A program made the translations under genes and the position numbers. Positions 52,518 through 60,290 of a stretch of DNA of 64,000 nucleotides are shown in pieces (position 1 is the first letter of the stretch; each line of letters begins with the position of its first letter). This DNA comes from Collinsella sp. Lineage in GTDB: Bacteria; Actinomycetota; Coriobacteriia; Coriobacteriales; Coriobacteriaceae. Under the pieces are notes generated by a model. That model did no database searches, was not told the DNA's origin, and saw only the letters and a list, made by a program, of their open reading frames with translations. The stretch covers positions 128,552 to 192,551 of the forward strand of contig DXLU01000007.1 of the NCBI GenBank assembly GCA_019414565.1. Direction: 5' to 3'.

Positions 52518-53000
52518 TCAGTTGAACAGATTGCCAATGGGGTCGGGGGCGGAACTGGGGAGATAACGGATTTCTAGCTCTATGCCGAGCTTTTGCAACT
52601 CTTTGAAGGCGGCAATGTCCGTATCGTCTACGGCAATGGCAGGCGTTGCAGAGCGCTTGCCCTCCCTCGCCCGCATATGGCCGATGCTGATCTTGGTTAT
52701 TGGCACACCGCCCTTAACCAGCGCGAGTGCATCCGTGGGCGACGCCACCATGATGAGAATCCATTGGCGCGGCGTTGCGGTATAAATGATGTCGATGGTC
52801 CTTTGCACCGAGAAAAACCGCGTCCAAACGCCTTCTGGCGCCGCCACCCTCATGGGTGCCCATTGGCGCGAATCCGCCGCGATCTCATCGTTGACGATTA
52901 AGAAAAGATTGGAACCCACGGCTTCGTTCCACAGCTCAACGTCTTGCCCGTAAATAAACCGATCATCGATGCGTGTGAGAAGAATCTTGGGTTGAGCCAT
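52518..53000 (-). CDS. Solo PTS mannose/sorbose-family EIIB-like protein lacking the active histidine
   Basis: This 160-residue protein is clearly homologous to EIIB of the mannose/sorbose PTS (compare the gene at 62254). It has ILLTRIDDRFIYGQDVELW where active EIIB proteins have LTRIDNRLIHGQV. The phosphorylated His is Tyr17 here. It stands alone, without EIIA, EIIC or EIID. It cannot carry phosphate in the usual way and may instead bind a PTS partner or ligand as a regulator. The ribosome site is weak, and start ATG 53000 is set by homology. Confidence 0.85.
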   Translation of the reverse strand: MAQPKILLTRIDDRFIYGQDVELWNEAVGSNLFLIVNDEIAADSRQWAPMRVAAPEGVWTRFFSVQRTIDIIYTATPRQWILIMVASPTDALALVKGGVPITKISIGHMRAREGKRSATPAIAVDDTDIAAFKELQKLGIELEIRYLPSSAPDPIGNLFN

Positions 53001-53157
53001 CGCTGCCCCATTCTGCTTGAGACCCGTAAGAGCAAGACATCGTGTCTCCAATATTAGTGCATTTAAAGTGAGAAAAGCCGTCAGAACACTTGCGCGGATG
53101 TGCGATGTCCCGTATCATAAACAGCCGTTGACGCCTCAGTTGCGTCATCACATGGCC

Positions 53158-53233
53158 GCCAGCGTAGCTCAGTTGGTAGAGCACCGCTCTCGTAAAGCGG
53201 GGGTCACCGGTTCGAGCCCGGTCGCTGGCTCCA
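53158..53233 (+). tRNA. tRNA-Thr (anticodon CGT)
   Basis: Acceptor arms gccagcg/cgctggc, D-arm with agctcagttggtagagc, anticodon stem ccgct/agcgg around ctCGTaa, T-loop ggttcgagccc, and encoded CCA. It reads ACG codons. A short terminator follows. Confidence 0.96.
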
Positions 53234-53245
53234 TTGCACAAGATA

Positions 53246-53268
53246 GCCGCCTTCGGGCGGCTTTTTTG
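53246..53268 (+). terminator. tRNA-Thr terminator
   Basis: gccgcc-ttcg-ggcggc followed by TTTTTT. Confidence 0.9.
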
Positions 53269-53441
53269 TTGCCGATTTCGGGCGCACATCCGCCAATCCA
53301 AGCACAACGCCGCCGGCAACTCCCCTACTCAACAAAAAGCCCCGCCAACCGCAATCCCCAAAGGAACCGCGATCAGCGGGGCCCAAGCGCGCTCCTCAAT
53401 GGAATCACGCCATCAGACGAGCAGCTCAGACGAGCAGCGCG

Positions 53442-53915
53442 TTACTCCTCCCAGTAAGCGTCGGCAAGCAACTTAAAGCAGATCTTCTTGACCGGCTGTG
53501 CGCCATCGCCCGGGAACTCGAGCGTGGGCATGTGGGGCTCGCCGGCAACGAACAGCGCGAATTTGTCGTCGGCAAGATCGCCGGCGATCGAGGCGTCGGA
53601 ATCGACCAGATCATAGTCGTCCTTCTCGTCAAACTCCTGGACCAGTGTCAGGCTGCCCGTAGCGACCTTGAAGGCCTCGCGACCCTCGACGTCGATCTGC
53701 AGGTCGTGATAGCGCTGATGCGTCTCATAGTGAGCCTCAGCCTCGGGACGCGTCGTGGGAGACATGACGTTCGCAAAGACCTTCTCACCCAAAATCGGAT
53801 GGCTGCCGACCTCGAGCTGTGCCGGGTCGTTCTCCTCGAGCCAGTCGATCAGCACGTCGAGGCCCTTGAGCATTCCGCGGTATTCCTCGATATCGCCCAA
53901 TGCACCGTAAATCAT
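53442..53915 (-). CDS. YhcH/YjgK/YiaL family protein
   Basis: This 157-residue cupin-like protein starts MIYGALGDIEEYRGM. Family hallmarks HYETHQRYHDLQIDVEGREAF and KFALFVAGEPHMP carry the conserved metal-binding His and Glu residues. The family occurs in sialic acid, beta-galactoside and amino-sugar operons; proposed roles include handling anomers of amino-sugar derivatives. It is downstream of lacX-2/lacC-2 and a nagA fragment, in keeping with amino-sugar use. GAGGGGATTT precedes the ATG. Confidence 0.88.
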   Translation of the reverse strand: MIYGALGDIEEYRGMLKGLDVLIDWLEENDPAQLEVGSHPILGEKVFANVMSPTTRPEAEAHYETHQRYHDLQIDVEGREAFKVATGSLTLVQEFDEKDDYDLVDSDASIAGDLADDKFALFVAGEPHMPTLEFPGDGAQPVKKICFKLLADAYWEE

Positions 53916-53947
53916 CTAAATCCCCTCTCGGATCGTTTATTTGGCAG

Positions 53948-54079
53948 CTACTCGGTAAATGCATTACCGACGCTGTTGCCACCCACATACGTCTCGACCA
54001 GGGTAAGGTCGGGATTGAACACGACAAACTCGGCGTCGCGCCCCAGCATAATGCTACCGCACTTGTCGTCGACATGAGC
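53948..54079 (-). pseudogene. 3' fragment of nagA
   Basis: The minus strand reads about 43 codons ending LTLVETYVGGNSVGNAFTE and a stop. They match the C-terminus of the intact NagA at 56806 (LTLVETYVGGQSVGNAFTE), preceded by DDKCGSIMLGRDAEFVVF. No upstream part is present; lacC-2 lies directly beyond. It marks a recombination or duplication endpoint. Confidence 0.85.
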
Positions 54080-54112
54080 TAGCAAGCAATGCCGGGGCCG
54101 ACGCCCAGGCTT

Positions 54113-55048
54113 TTACAGCTCGGTCACGACAACGCCGTTGTAGACCTCGTCCCAACGGTCCATGACCAGATGGCCGGTCATGGGATCCATGGCATTGAGC
54201 TTGCCGCAGGTGTTGGCGGTACGCAGCACCGTCTCGTCATCCGCGCCAGCAGCAATCGCATGCGCGAAGCCGGCAATGGTCGAATCGCCAGAGCCCGTAG
54301 CGTTAACGGCGGGGATATCGGGGGTCTTGGCGCGGAATGCACGGCCATTATGGAAGCCCACGGAGCCGGCAGCGCCCATGGACACGACGACCCAGGGGAT
54401 ATCGGAGAAGCGGGCATCAGAGGCGAGCGCGGCGCGGAGCTCGTCCACATCGTCGGTGGTAAAGCTCGTGCCCAGAAGGCCGTTAATCTCGGTCAGGTTA
54501 GGCTTGACCAGCTCGGGCTTAATTTCGGACTTAAGGGCGGCCTCGAGCGAAGCACCCGAGGTATCGAGCAGCACCTTGGCGCCGGCGTTCTCGGCAATAC
54601 CCGTGATCTTGGCGTAGTAGCCCGCCTCGACACCACGGGGCAGCGAACCCGAGATGGTAACGACAGCGGCCTTGCTCGCAAGCTCGGCGAACTTGGCGGT
54701 AAAGGCATCGAGCTCCTCGGGGGCAATCGTCGGGCCGCTCTCGAGTAGCTCGGTCTGGTTGCCGGCGTGGAGGATGTTAAGGCAAATGCGAGTCTCGCCC
54801 TTGATGGGTACAAAATCATTCTTAATGCCGTTGGCATCCATGAGCTCGGCCATGTAGGCGCCCATGTGGCCGCCGAGTAGACCGGTTGCCACAACGTCGT
54901 CGCCCAGCTGACCCAGTACACGGGCCACGTTGAGACCCTTGCCGCCGGCGGTCTTTTCGGGCGTCACACGGTTAACGTCGTCGATAATGAGCTCATCGAG
55001 CTGATAGCGTGTATCGACGGACGGGTTCATCGTAACGGTGAGGATCAT
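54113..55048 (-). CDS. lacC: Tagatose-6-phosphate kinase / 1-phosphofructokinase family, copy 2
   Basis: This 311-residue PfkB kinase is closely similar along its whole length to the copy at 29328. GGKGLNVARVLGQLGD and NATGSGDSTIAGFAHAI carry substrate and catalytic residues. AAGGAG precedes the ATG. It sits beside the amino-sugar genes, where AgaS would produce tagatose-6-phosphate from galactosamine-6-phosphate, so this copy probably serves that route. Confidence 0.88.
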   Translation of the reverse strand: MILTVTMNPSVDTRYQLDELIIDDVNRVTPEKTAGGKGLNVARVLGQLGDDVVATGLLGGHMGAYMAELMDANGIKNDFVPIKGETRICLNILHAGNQTELLESGPTIAPEELDAFTAKFAELASKAAVVTISGSLPRGVEAGYYAKITGIAENAGAKVLLDTSGASLEAALKSEIKPELVKPNLTEINGLLGTSFTTDDVDELRAALASDARFSDIPWVVVSMGAAGSVGFHNGRAFRAKTPDIPAVNATGSGDSTIAGFAHAIAAGADDETVLRTANTCGKLNAMDPMTGHLVMDRWDEVYNGVVVTEL

Positions 55049-55107
55049 TTTTAGCTCCTTATCTCGCAGGCTCCTTGTGCCTCGCGATACGAGTCGACAA
55101 AACGGAA

Positions 55108-55989
55108 TTACAGAATCTCAATCGTGAACGAGCGAACGACGGTCTCCTTGGGCTTGGCGACAAGGCAGCCACGCTTATGCTCAAGCACGTCGTCCTCATC
55201 GGAGCAGGTCGAAAGGCCGCCCCAAGGCTCAACTGCCACAAAATCACCCTCGGGCTTGCTCCACACAATGAGATATGGGAAGCCCTCAAAGCTCAGGCGA
55301 ACGCCCTTGTCCTCGCCCTTTTTGGAAAGCGTGACCTGGCGGCTCTCGAGCACGTCAAAGATGGTCTCCGCAAAATCGAAGAGCTCGTGCGACAGGGGCA
55401 GCGTCTTTCCCACCATGGGGTTCTTGGAGCGCTTGTCCACGTCAATCAAGCCAGTCGAAGGGACAGCGGTGCAAAGCTCTGCAGCCTCTTCTTTCTCAAA
55501 GCGCAACTCGTAGTCCGTATAGGCCTCGCCCTCATCGAGCGGGCACCTAAAGCCGGGATGCCCACCGATAAAGAACGGCATGTCCTCGGTGCCCTCGTTG
55601 GTAACCTCATAGGAGACACGCACGGCGGCGTCCTCGAGCGTATAGCGGGCGACGAGCCTAAACGGATACGGATAATCGCTCAGCAACGCAGCGTTATCCT
55701 CGGACGCCAGACACACAGCCAACTCGTTCTCGCCTTGGCTCAGCAGCTTCCACTCCTGCTTGCGCGCAAAGCCGTGGCGAGCGAGCTTTACATGATGCCC
55801 GGCAAACGTCATGGCGCTACCATCGCGCAGGCCTCCGCAAATCGGAAAGCAGACCGGCGCCTGGCCGGACCACACGGCGGGGTCACCCTGCCACAAGTAC
55901 TCGCGACCTCCGGCCTCAATCGAGGTAAACGAACCACCAGCCGTGGACACCTTAATAGAAATCGAATCGTTGGAGAGAGCGTATTCCAT
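55108..55989 (-). CDS. lacX: Aldose 1-epimerase-like protein (LacX type), copy 2
   Basis: This 293-residue LacX-type protein is closely similar to that at 30317, with SFTSIEAGGREYLWQGDPAV, FFIGGHPGFRCPLDEG and FVAVEPWGGLST. ATG at 55989 follows AAAGGATGG; the longer open frame upstream crosses the divergent flavodoxin promoter. It is followed by lacC-2, repeating the pairing of the first copy. Confidence 0.87.
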   Translation of the reverse strand: MEYALSNDSISIKVSTAGGSFTSIEAGGREYLWQGDPAVWSGQAPVCFPICGGLRDGSAMTFAGHHVKLARHGFARKQEWKLLSQGENELAVCLASEDNAALLSDYPYPFRLVARYTLEDAAVRVSYEVTNEGTEDMPFFIGGHPGFRCPLDEGEAYTDYELRFEKEEAAELCTAVPSTGLIDVDKRSKNPMVGKTLPLSHELFDFAETIFDVLESRQVTLSKKGEDKGVRLSFEGFPYLIVWSKPEGDFVAVEPWGGLSTCSDEDDVLEHKRGCLVAKPKETVVRSFTIEIL

Positions 55990-56145
55990 TGCCCATCCTT
56001 TCGAACAACTGCTTTTTGCTCGCAAGTACCCGTCTCGGCTCTGACCAATGGACAAACCCGCACGCTCATCGATGCGTCCGGTATCCCGGCCATGTAACGG
56101 GGTACCATACAGACATTGATGCAATTACAGCTGAAAGGCCTTCTT

Positions 56146-56730
56146 ATGCGAACCATCATTCTTTATGCCTCACGCCACCACGGCAATACGAAAAAGCTCG
56201 TGGACGCCATCGTCGAGGCGCACCCCGAAATCGATACCCTCGACGTGAAAACACTCGGCAAAAACGAGTATCCCAACCTGCACGAATACCATCTGATTGG
56301 TGTCGCCACGGGCATCTATTACTCCGAGATCGACAAGGACATGGCACGCGTGCTCACTAACGTGTTGCAGCCGCAGGACAAGGTGTTTGGCCTTATGACC
56401 TACGGTGGCAAAAACAAGTGGTACGGCAAGGATATCGATGGCATCTGCCGCATGAGGCAGGCCATCTTTATGGGTGTCTACGGCTGCCCCGGCTTTGATA
56501 CGTGGGGGCCGTTCAAACTCACCGGCGGTGTCCAAAAGGGGCACCCGACCGCTGAGGAAATTAAGGGTGCCGTCGACTTCTTCGACAAGATCGAAGACGA
56601 GTATGGAGACATCATCGTCGAAGAGTACGCCAAGCGCGAGAAGCGCCTAGCATACGAGAAGGAGCATCCTGCAGGAGGCCTGGTGGCCGGCGTTAAGCGT
56701 ACGGCAAAGAAAATCGCTAGCAAGCTGTAA
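56146..56730 (+). CDS. Flavodoxin-family protein
   Basis: This 194-residue protein has the N-terminal FMN phosphate loop in IILYASRHHGNTKKLVDAIVE and an aromatic glycine turn near FGLMTYGGKNKWYG. C-terminal residues after 150 are charged and helical (KREKRLAYEKEHPAG). It is expected to bind FMN and shuttle electrons at low potential. ATG at 56146 follows GAAAGG. It is transcribed away from lacX-2 and toward nagA, with a shared terminator between. Confidence 0.85.
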   Translation: MRTIILYASRHHGNTKKLVDAIVEAHPEIDTLDVKTLGKNEYPNLHEYHLIGVATGIYYSEIDKDMARVLTNVLQPQDKVFGLMTYGGKNKWYGKDIDGICRMRQAIFMGVYGCPGFDTWGPFKLTGGVQKGHPTAEEIKGAVDFFDKIEDEYGDIIVEEYAKREKRLAYEKEHPAGGLVAGVKRTAKKIASKL

Positions 56731-56761
56731 CTGTAAAGGTGCTTTTGAGCGTTTAACCCGT

Positions 56762-56803
56762 ACGGCGGGTCCGAGCAGATTCGGGCCCGCCGTCTTTTTC
56801 TTT
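56762..56803. terminator. Bidirectional terminator between flavodoxin and nagA
   Basis: acggcgggtccga pairs with tcgggcccgccgt, one mismatch, then CTTTTTC. Confidence 0.8.
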
Positions 56804-56805
56804 CG

Positions 56806-57975
56806 TTACTCGGTAAAGGCGTTGCCGACGCTCTGGCCGCCAACATACGTCTCGACGAGGGTGAGCTCATGGTCGAACACGACAAAGTCGGCGTCGCGAC
56901 CCGGCATGATGCTGCCGCACTTATCCTCGATGTGCGCGGAGCGTGCCGGCACCTCGGTTGCCATGCGAATGGCGATATCGGCGCTGGCGATGCCCCAGTC
57001 GACGATGTTCTTGACGCCCTGGGCAAGCGTGAGCACCGAACCGGCAATGCTCTTGCCATCGGCGAGCCAGCACAGGTTGTCCTTCATGATGACGTCCATG
57101 CCGCCGCTGGTGTAGCTGCCCTCGGGCATGCCGCCGCAGCCCAGGCAGTCGGTGATGAGTACCGTGTGCTGCCAGCCCTTGGCCTGCAGCAGCGCCTTGA
57201 TGGCGGCAGGGTTTACGTGCTTGCCGTCACAGATGATCTCGGCGTAGGTCTCGGACGTGGACATAGCAGCACCCACGACACCGGGCTCACGGTGATGCAG
57301 CCCGCGCTGGCCGTTATAGGTATGCGTAAAGCAGCTGGCACCGGCGTTGATGGCAGCGATGCACTCATCGTAGGTGGCGTCGGAGTGACCGATGCTGGTC
57401 ACCACACCCTTGGCGTTCAGAGCAGCCGCATAAGCAGCGGCACCGTCGCGCTCGGCCGCCATGGCGCTCTTAACGATGCGACCGCCCGCAGCCTCCTGCC
57501 ACTGATCGAAGACCTCCTCGGAGGGGTCGATCAGATAAGCGGGGTTCTGCGCGCCCACGTGCTTCATGGTAAAGAAAGGGCCTTCCAGGTAGATGCCCTG
57601 AATGCGAGCACCGCAGAAGTCGGGGCCGCGACCCTCGTCCGCCTGGGCGATGGCGGCGCAGGCGTCCTTAATCTGCTCGACGCCATCGGTGAACGTCGTG
57701 GGCAGCCAGCTGGTGGTGCCGCGACGGGCGAGCTCGGTCGAGCTGATATCGATGCCCTCGGGATCGTTATCGGTAGTCGAGTGGTTATAGAAGCCATGGA
57801 TGTGGGTGTCGACCATACCCGGTGCGATCCACGATCCCGTGTAATCCTTAATCTCGCAAGAGGGCTCGTCGGCCTGCCAGGCGCCAAAGACGCCATCCTC
57901 GACCATAAGATAGCCGCCCAGTTGCGGGCCTGCCGGCAAGAAGAACTTGTCAGCCTTAATTGCGTACGTGCTCAT
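56806..57975 (-). CDS. nagA: N-acetylglucosamine/galactosamine-6-phosphate deacetylase
   Basis: This amidohydrolase (389 residues) removes acetate from GlcNAc-6-P or GalNAc-6-P. It has metal-binding His58-x-His60 in GMVDTHIHGFYNH, the metal Glu in IYLEGPFFTMKHVGAQNP, VVTSIGHSDATYDEC, and TDCLGCGGMPEGSY with the catalytic Asp. AAGGAG precedes ATG 57975; GTG at 57981 is less likely. Next to agaS and a GalNAc-like PTS, the GalNAc-6-P form (AgaA role) is the better guess. Its 3' end is duplicated at 53948-54079. Confidence 0.92.
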   Translation of the reverse strand: MSTYAIKADKFFLPAGPQLGGYLMVEDGVFGAWQADEPSCEIKDYTGSWIAPGMVDTHIHGFYNHSTTDNDPEGIDISSTELARRGTTSWLPTTFTDGVEQIKDACAAIAQADEGRGPDFCGARIQGIYLEGPFFTMKHVGAQNPAYLIDPSEEVFDQWQEAAGGRIVKSAMAAERDGAAAYAAALNAKGVVTSIGHSDATYDECIAAINAGASCFTHTYNGQRGLHHREPGVVGAAMSTSETYAEIICDGKHVNPAAIKALLQAKGWQHTVLITDCLGCGGMPEGSYTSGGMDVIMKDNLCWLADGKSIAGSVLTLAQGVKNIVDWGIASADIAIRMATEVPARSAHIEDKCGSIMPGRDADFVVFDHELTLVETYVGGQSVGNAFTE

Positions 57976-58042
57976 ATGCACTCCTTGCTTCTAAAGCAGT
58001 TGACTGTGGTGATGCTTATACCCAGCTCACGTAAAACAAAAA

Positions 58043-58073
58043 GCGCCCGCCCGCCGTTATGAGCGGACGGGCG
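58043..58073 (-). terminator. Hairpin between agaS and nagA
   Basis: gcgcccgcccgc/gcggacgggcgc; on the minus strand followed by TTTTTGTTTT, so a real terminator or attenuator ahead of nagA. Confidence 0.75.
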
Positions 58074-58092
58074 CCCTTACAGGGGGACGCGA

Positions 58093-59259
58093 TTAAGCGG
58101 TGAAGGGGTGAATCGTCACGCCCTTGACCACGCGGTTGACCGTGCCGGTGGGGCTCGGCGTATCGGGCGTGTTGCCCACGCGCACGGAGTTGAGCAGGCT
58201 GATTGCCTGGGCAAACATCACGAACGGCAGAGCAAGGTAACCCTCGGGGAGTGCCTCATAGCCCTTAAAGGTGAAGGACTCACCCTCGTAGACAGTAGCG
58301 CCATCCTGCTGAACGGCAACGGTGCGCTGAGCAATATCGTCGCCACCGATCTCGTTGAGGATGTCGATGTCGTACTGACGGGTGTAGGCGTCGTTGTTGA
58401 CGAATACGAAGACGAGCGTCTTATCGTCGACGAAGGACTTAGGTCCGTGACGATAGCCCATGGAGGTGTCGTAGGAAGTGGCAACCAGGCCATGAGCAAG
58501 CTCGAGGATCTTGAGCTGGCTCTCCTGAGCAAGGCCGCCAAAGGAGCCGGAGCCAAGGTAGGTCACGCGGTTGAAGTCGCCAGCGAGGTAGTCGGCAACC
58601 TCAGACTCGCGAGCGATGACCTCCTCGCCCATCTTGGCGATGGTCTCGACCCACTCGGCCTTCTGCTCGTCGGAAGCCTCGTCAAAGATGAGAGTAGAGA
58701 GCAGGGTCATGCAGGTGTAGGAGCCGGTCATGGCGAAGCCCTTGTCGTTGGCGCGCGGGATGAGCAGCGTCAGCGCATTGGGATCATCGGCGGACTCGAC
58801 GGCGAGCTTGCCCTCGGGCGCGCAGGTGATGTTGAGGAACTTGACGTTGTGGACGAGCTCCTTGGCAACGGCAACGGCGGCAAGGCTCTCGGGGCTGTTG
58901 CCAGAGCGGGCAAAGGAAACCACGAGCGTGGGATCCTCAGCGTGCAGGAAGTCGCGCGGGGCGCTCACGATGTCGGTCGTGGCGATGGGCTTAAAGTCGT
59001 AGAGATCAGTGTTGCCGGCGTGACGCAGATACGGGGCGCAGGTATCGCCAACATAGTCGGACGTACCGGCACCGGTGAAGACAACGGACAGACGGCCCTC
59101 GCCCATAGCGCGAGCCTCGGCCAGAAAGGCCTCGATGGCCTCCTTGTTCTCGCGATAGATGTTGAGCGTATCACGCCAAAGCTCGGGCTGCTGAGCAATC
59201 TCGGCCGTGGTGATCTGGGCGCCGAGCTCGGTGAGCTCCTCGACACTCTTCTCGAACAT
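58093..59259 (-). CDS. agaS: Galactosamine-6-phosphate deaminase/isomerase (SIS domains)
   Basis: This 388-residue protein has two sugar-isomerase (SIS) domains: SVVFTGAGTSDYVGDTCAPYL, VVSFARSGNSPESLAAV, and TYLGSGSFGGLAQESQLKILEL with SMGYRHGPKSFV. AgaS converts galactosamine-6-phosphate to tagatose-6-phosphate and ammonia. The product would feed LacC. GAGAGAGG precedes the ATG. The CTGGTAGTAACCAG site upstream points to control by the GntR protein encoded next to it. Confidence 0.92.
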   Translation of the reverse strand: MFEKSVEELTELGAQITTAEIAQQPELWRDTLNIYRENKEAIEAFLAEARAMGEGRLSVVFTGAGTSDYVGDTCAPYLRHAGNTDLYDFKPIATTDIVSAPRDFLHAEDPTLVVSFARSGNSPESLAAVAVAKELVHNVKFLNITCAPEGKLAVESADDPNALTLLIPRANDKGFAMTGSYTCMTLLSTLIFDEASDEQKAEWVETIAKMGEEVIARESEVADYLAGDFNRVTYLGSGSFGGLAQESQLKILELAHGLVATSYDTSMGYRHGPKSFVDDKTLVFVFVNNDAYTRQYDIDILNEIGGDDIAQRTVAVQQDGATVYEGESFTFKGYEALPEGYLALPFVMFAQAISLLNSVRVGNTPDTPSPTGTVNRVVKGVTIHPFTA

Positions 59260-59320
59260 TTCTAATACCTCTCTCTAGAAGTAATCCTCTGACGTGCAAT
59301 TATACACTTCGGTTGGTTAT

Positions 59321-59334
59321 CTGGTAGTAACCAG
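59321..59334. promoter_or_regulatory. Candidate GntR operator before agaS
   Basis: CTGGTAGTAACCAG, a perfect 6-bp-arm dyad. CTGGTAGTAACCAC recurs at 63614-63627 before the PTS operon. Confidence 0.75.
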
Positions 59335-59373
59335 TTAAATACAAAGAATCATCATATGGAAACGATGCCAACA

Positions 59374-60105
59374 CTAGTCGCTACGCTGGTGGTAAACCTT
59401 GTATTTAAACTGATCGGCACGAGCAACCGAGAGCGTATACTCCACAACCTCGTTTGACTCGTTATACGTAGTCCTAACCAAATCGAGCACAGGCGAGCCC
59501 TCGACAATTTCCAAAAGGTGGGCATCGGTGGGACGGGCTATGCTCGCATAGAACTCCTCTTCGGCCACACGTATTTTTTGCTGAAAGTCTTGCTCAATCA
59601 CATCGTAAAGCGGCTTACGCTCCAGCAGCGGTCGCTTTAGGGACAGAAATTGACGAACCGGTAGATAGCTGCGTTCGACCATCATGGGCATGTTGTCGGC
59701 AGAACGAAGGCGCTTGAGCTTAAAAATGCGATCACCGATACGCAATCCCATATGCTCGGCCAGATTCTTATCGGCCTCCATCTCGCAAAACTCGAGAATC
59801 GTGGTCTCGGGTTCTCGACCCATCGCGCGCATCTGCTCGGTAAAGCTGTAGGACTGCATAAGATTGGTTGCTTTTGCCGAACGGTCGGTCACAAAGGTAC
59901 CGCGACCGTGCTGCCGAACCACCAGTCCTAAACGCTCCAGTTCCTGCAGAGCCAGGCGTACCGTAGTGCGCGAGAGACCATAGCGCTCCGAAAGTTCGCG
60001 CTCGGAAGGAATCATGTCACCGGCGCGATATTCATGGTCAATCTTTTCGGTCAGAATATCGACCAGCTGATCGTACAGCGGTTGCTTACGCGCTCCGATC
60101 GCCAT
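59374..60105 (-). CDS. GntR/UTRA-family regulator of the amino-sugar genes
   Basis: This 243-residue regulator has the winged helix PLYDQLVDILTEKIDHEY, ELSERYGLSRTTVRLALQEL and VRQHGRGTFVTDRS, then a UTRA domain that usually binds a phosphorylated amino sugar. AGGGAGG precedes the ATG. It lies between agaS and the EIIABCD operon, and the same CTGGTAGTAACCA site stands before both, so it should coordinate them. The type is like NagR/AgaR regulators. Confidence 0.9.
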   Translation of the reverse strand: MAIGARKQPLYDQLVDILTEKIDHEYRAGDMIPSERELSERYGLSRTTVRLALQELERLGLVVRQHGRGTFVTDRSAKATNLMQSYSFTEQMRAMGREPETTILEFCEMEADKNLAEHMGLRIGDRIFKLKRLRSADNMPMMVERSYLPVRQFLSLKRPLLERKPLYDVIEQDFQQKIRVAEEEFYASIARPTDAHLLEIVEGSPVLDLVRTTYNESNEVVEYTLSVARADQFKYKVYHQRSD

Positions 60106-60190
60106 CCTATCCTCCCTTTTGCTCGAATTCGGCTAACTACCTAGGGTGTTAAGCATTATCTGTCTGCCACACCCGAATCATCAAGAAAAC

Positions 60191-60224
60191 AAAAGCCGCG
60201 CGCTCTTTCGAGCACGCGGCTTTT
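60191..60224 (-). terminator. PTS operon terminator
   Basis: aaaagccgcg/cgcggctttt after the EIID gene. Confidence 0.8.
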
Positions 60225-60290
60225 AACATACACATGGCTTAAGGGGTCGGGGTGTGAGCCGCGTAGGGACACACCCCTCAAGCTAGAGCC

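Noticed and set aside
53158..53233. tRNA-Thr as an integration site (att)
   Set aside because: No integrase and no second copy of the tRNA 3' end is visible within the window.
53949..54077. Separate small gene between lacC-2 and yhcH
   Set aside because: The translation matches the C-terminus of NagA and has no start of its own, so it is a fragment.
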